Origin: Pseudomonadota bacterium
GTDB lineage: Bacteria; Pseudomonadota; Gammaproteobacteria; Burkholderiales; Burkholderiaceae_B
Assembly: GCA_023388835.1 (NCBI GenBank)
Contig: JAEWFK010000005.1
Location: 1-6,904 of the forward strand
Length of the DNA: 6,904 nt
Direction of reading: 5' to 3'
Each line of letters starts with the position of its first letter. The first letter of the stretch is position 1. Shown here piece by piece: positions 6,447-6,904 of this stretch. Position numbers and translations under genes: made by a program. Under the pieces are notes generated by a model. The model ran no database searches. It was not told the DNA's origin and saw nothing but the letters and a program-made list of their open reading frames with translations.

Positions 6447-6567
6447 CCGGCTGTCCGAAAACGCCGCGTTCGAACAGCTGCGCCCTGGTTCCCCGCCCAG
6501 CGGCTCGACCGCGGCCCGTCAGAATCGCCCGGCCCCGCAGCAGCCGCCACGGCCCTGAGGTTTAGGG
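6447..6567 (+). repeat. GC-rich direct repeat, copy 2
   Basis: This is the second copy, in the same orientation as copy 1 and 164 nt after its end; the core is 6447-6550. The first hairpin is conserved exactly. The second is one pair shorter, GCGGCT (6500-6505) with AGCCGC (6542-6547), because of the substitution at its base. Its left edge also forms a local hairpin, GACAGC (6439-6444) with GCTGTC (6450-6455), absent at copy 1 and mutually exclusive with the repeat's own first hairpin. Confidence 0.85.
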
Positions 6568-6581
6568 CAGCCTACCACCGC

Positions 6582-6778
6582 GAGGCGCGGGCGGAGCATG
6601 GGCGCTGCGAGCGACATTCGGAGACGCCGAGCCGCAGGCATCGGACAGAGGAAAAGGCCGCTGCTGTCCGAGCCCCGCAGGGGCGAGTTCAGCGGCCGCT
6701 CTGTCCAATGCTGGAGGCGAGGGTAGCCCGAAGGGCCGGCTCCGTGCGCCGCTGTGCGCATGCTCCGTTCGCGCCCTC
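6582..6778. repeat. Large nested palindromic element, possible structured RNA
   Basis: Several inverted repeats are nested around one centre. Outer arms: CGGAGCATG (6592-6600) pairs perfectly with CATGCTCCG (6759-6767), then two G-U pairs if read as plus-strand RNA, then GCGCG (6585-6589) with CGCGC (6770-6774), and GAG with CTC past a bulge. Inner stem: GCAT (6638-6641) with ATGC (6708-6711), one mismatch, GGACAGAG (6643-6650) with CTCTGTCC (6699-6706), a small internal loop, then GGCCGCTG (6656-6663) with CAGCGGCC (6690-6697). The tip is GCCCC (6672-6676) with GGGGC (6680-6684). TCGGACAG (6641-6648) can instead pair with CTGTCCGA (6664-6671). The symmetry is plain in the sequence; whether it is transcribed, or is a remnant of a mobile element, is unknown. 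Confidence 0.6.
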
Positions 6779-6811
6779 AAGAACCCAGACCCCCGCACCG
6801 CCAAGAACCCA
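6778..6811. repeat. Short direct repeat pair CAAGAACCCA
   Basis: CAAGAACCCA occurs at 6778-6787 and again at 6802-6811, 24 bp apart start to start. An inverted partner of the left copy's start, GTTCTTGAG, lies at 6322-6330. With only two copies this may be chance, or a trace of a target duplication or binding-site pair. Confidence 0.35.
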
Positions 6812-6834
6812 AACTTCCCGCGCTCCACAACGAC

Positions 6835-6876
6835 AAAAAAGAAAAGGCCCGCCAGTGCATCCACACCGCGGGCCTT
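6835..6876 (-). terminator. Rho-independent terminator for a gene beyond the right edge
   Basis: On the minus strand a perfect 9-bp stem, AAGGCCCGC (6876-6868) with GCGGGCCTT (6852-6844), encloses a 15-nt loop and is followed by TTTTCTTTTTT (6845-6835). This is a textbook intrinsic terminator. It would end a minus-strand transcript coming from beyond 6904. One reading frame entering from the right edge stops at a TAG at 6888-6886, ten bases before the stem, so the last codons of that neighbour could lie at 6886-6904, though 19 bases are too few to prove it. It also insulates the transporter operon from that neighbour. Confidence 0.9.
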
Positions 6877-6904
6877 CGACGACCGCTACAGCGAAACGAA
6901 AATC

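Larger units (their letters stand above)
6029..6904. other. Long gene-free, repeat-rich intergenic region
   Basis: I can support no protein gene in these 876 bases. Short open frames exist on both strands, but they are low-complexity (Pro/Ala/Arg/Gly rich), have no ribosome sites, and owe their similar peptides to the DNA repeat described below. From left to right the region contains the operon leader (6029-6130), repeat copy 1, a spacer with a small perfect hairpin, repeat copy 2, a large nested palindrome, a pair of short direct repeats, and a terminator. I see no tRNA, rRNA, transposase, CRISPR array or attachment site. Confidence 0.7.

Noticed and set aside
6087..6558. Two short plus-strand frames sharing the peptide SENAAFEQLRPG
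   Set aside because: The similarity follows from the 105-nt DNA repeat. The peptides diverge at once after the indel shifts the frame, which argues against selection on protein.
6161..6567. CRISPR array
   Set aside because: There are only two copies, each over 100 nt and separated by 164 nt, unlike short regular repeats with equal spacers; no cas genes are present.
6582..6778. 6S RNA, tmRNA or RNase P RNA
   Set aside because: The size and long-hairpin shape are loosely reminiscent of 6S RNA, but I cannot find the conserved sequence motifs of any of the three.
6519..6864. Minus-strand frames of 80-100 codons in the right intergenic region
   Set aside because: They run through the terminator and the palindrome, are Arg/Pro/Gly rich, and have no ribosome site.

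Overview
The window looks like a piece of a high-GC beta-proteobacterial chromosome, most likely Alcaligenaceae (Bordetella/Achromobacter-like). This rests on protein character and base composition recognised from memory; no search was run. Every gene I can support lies on the minus strand, so the window reads right to left.

Right edge (6904 to 6029): about 0.88 kb with no gene I can support. It begins with a strong rho-independent terminator (6876-6835), which ends a transcript entering from beyond the right edge. Next comes a large nested palindromic element (6582-6778). After that come two direct copies of a GC-rich ~105-120 bp repeat (6161-6282 and 6447-6567), and finally the leader of the transporter operon.

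Centre (6028 to 1307): a complete five-gene ABC uptake operon of the branched-chain amino acid (HAAT/Liv) type. The order is periplasmic binding protein, permease LivH, permease LivM, ATPase LivG, ATPase LivF. The last four genes are packed with gaps of 3-6 nt or an overlap. A 49-nt gap after the binding-protein gene carries a small GC hairpin. The binding protein resembles the branch of this family linked to aromatic acids, so the cargo may not be an amino acid. Together the proteins would capture a solute in the periplasm, pass it to the LivHM channel and import it using ATP hydrolysis by LivGF.

Left (1124 to 1): the N-terminal three quarters of a monofunctional heme catalase (katA), cut by the window edge. 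It has its own Shine-Dalgarno site and a 182-nt upstream region containing an AT-rich promoter-like patch and an inverted repeat. It reads in the same direction as the transporter operon but is probably a separate transcription unit.

The coding part is ordinary. What deserves a second look is the structured, repeat-bearing intergenic region on the right, the unclear start of livF, and the substrate of the transporter. I see no convincing new defence, mobile or biosynthetic system.
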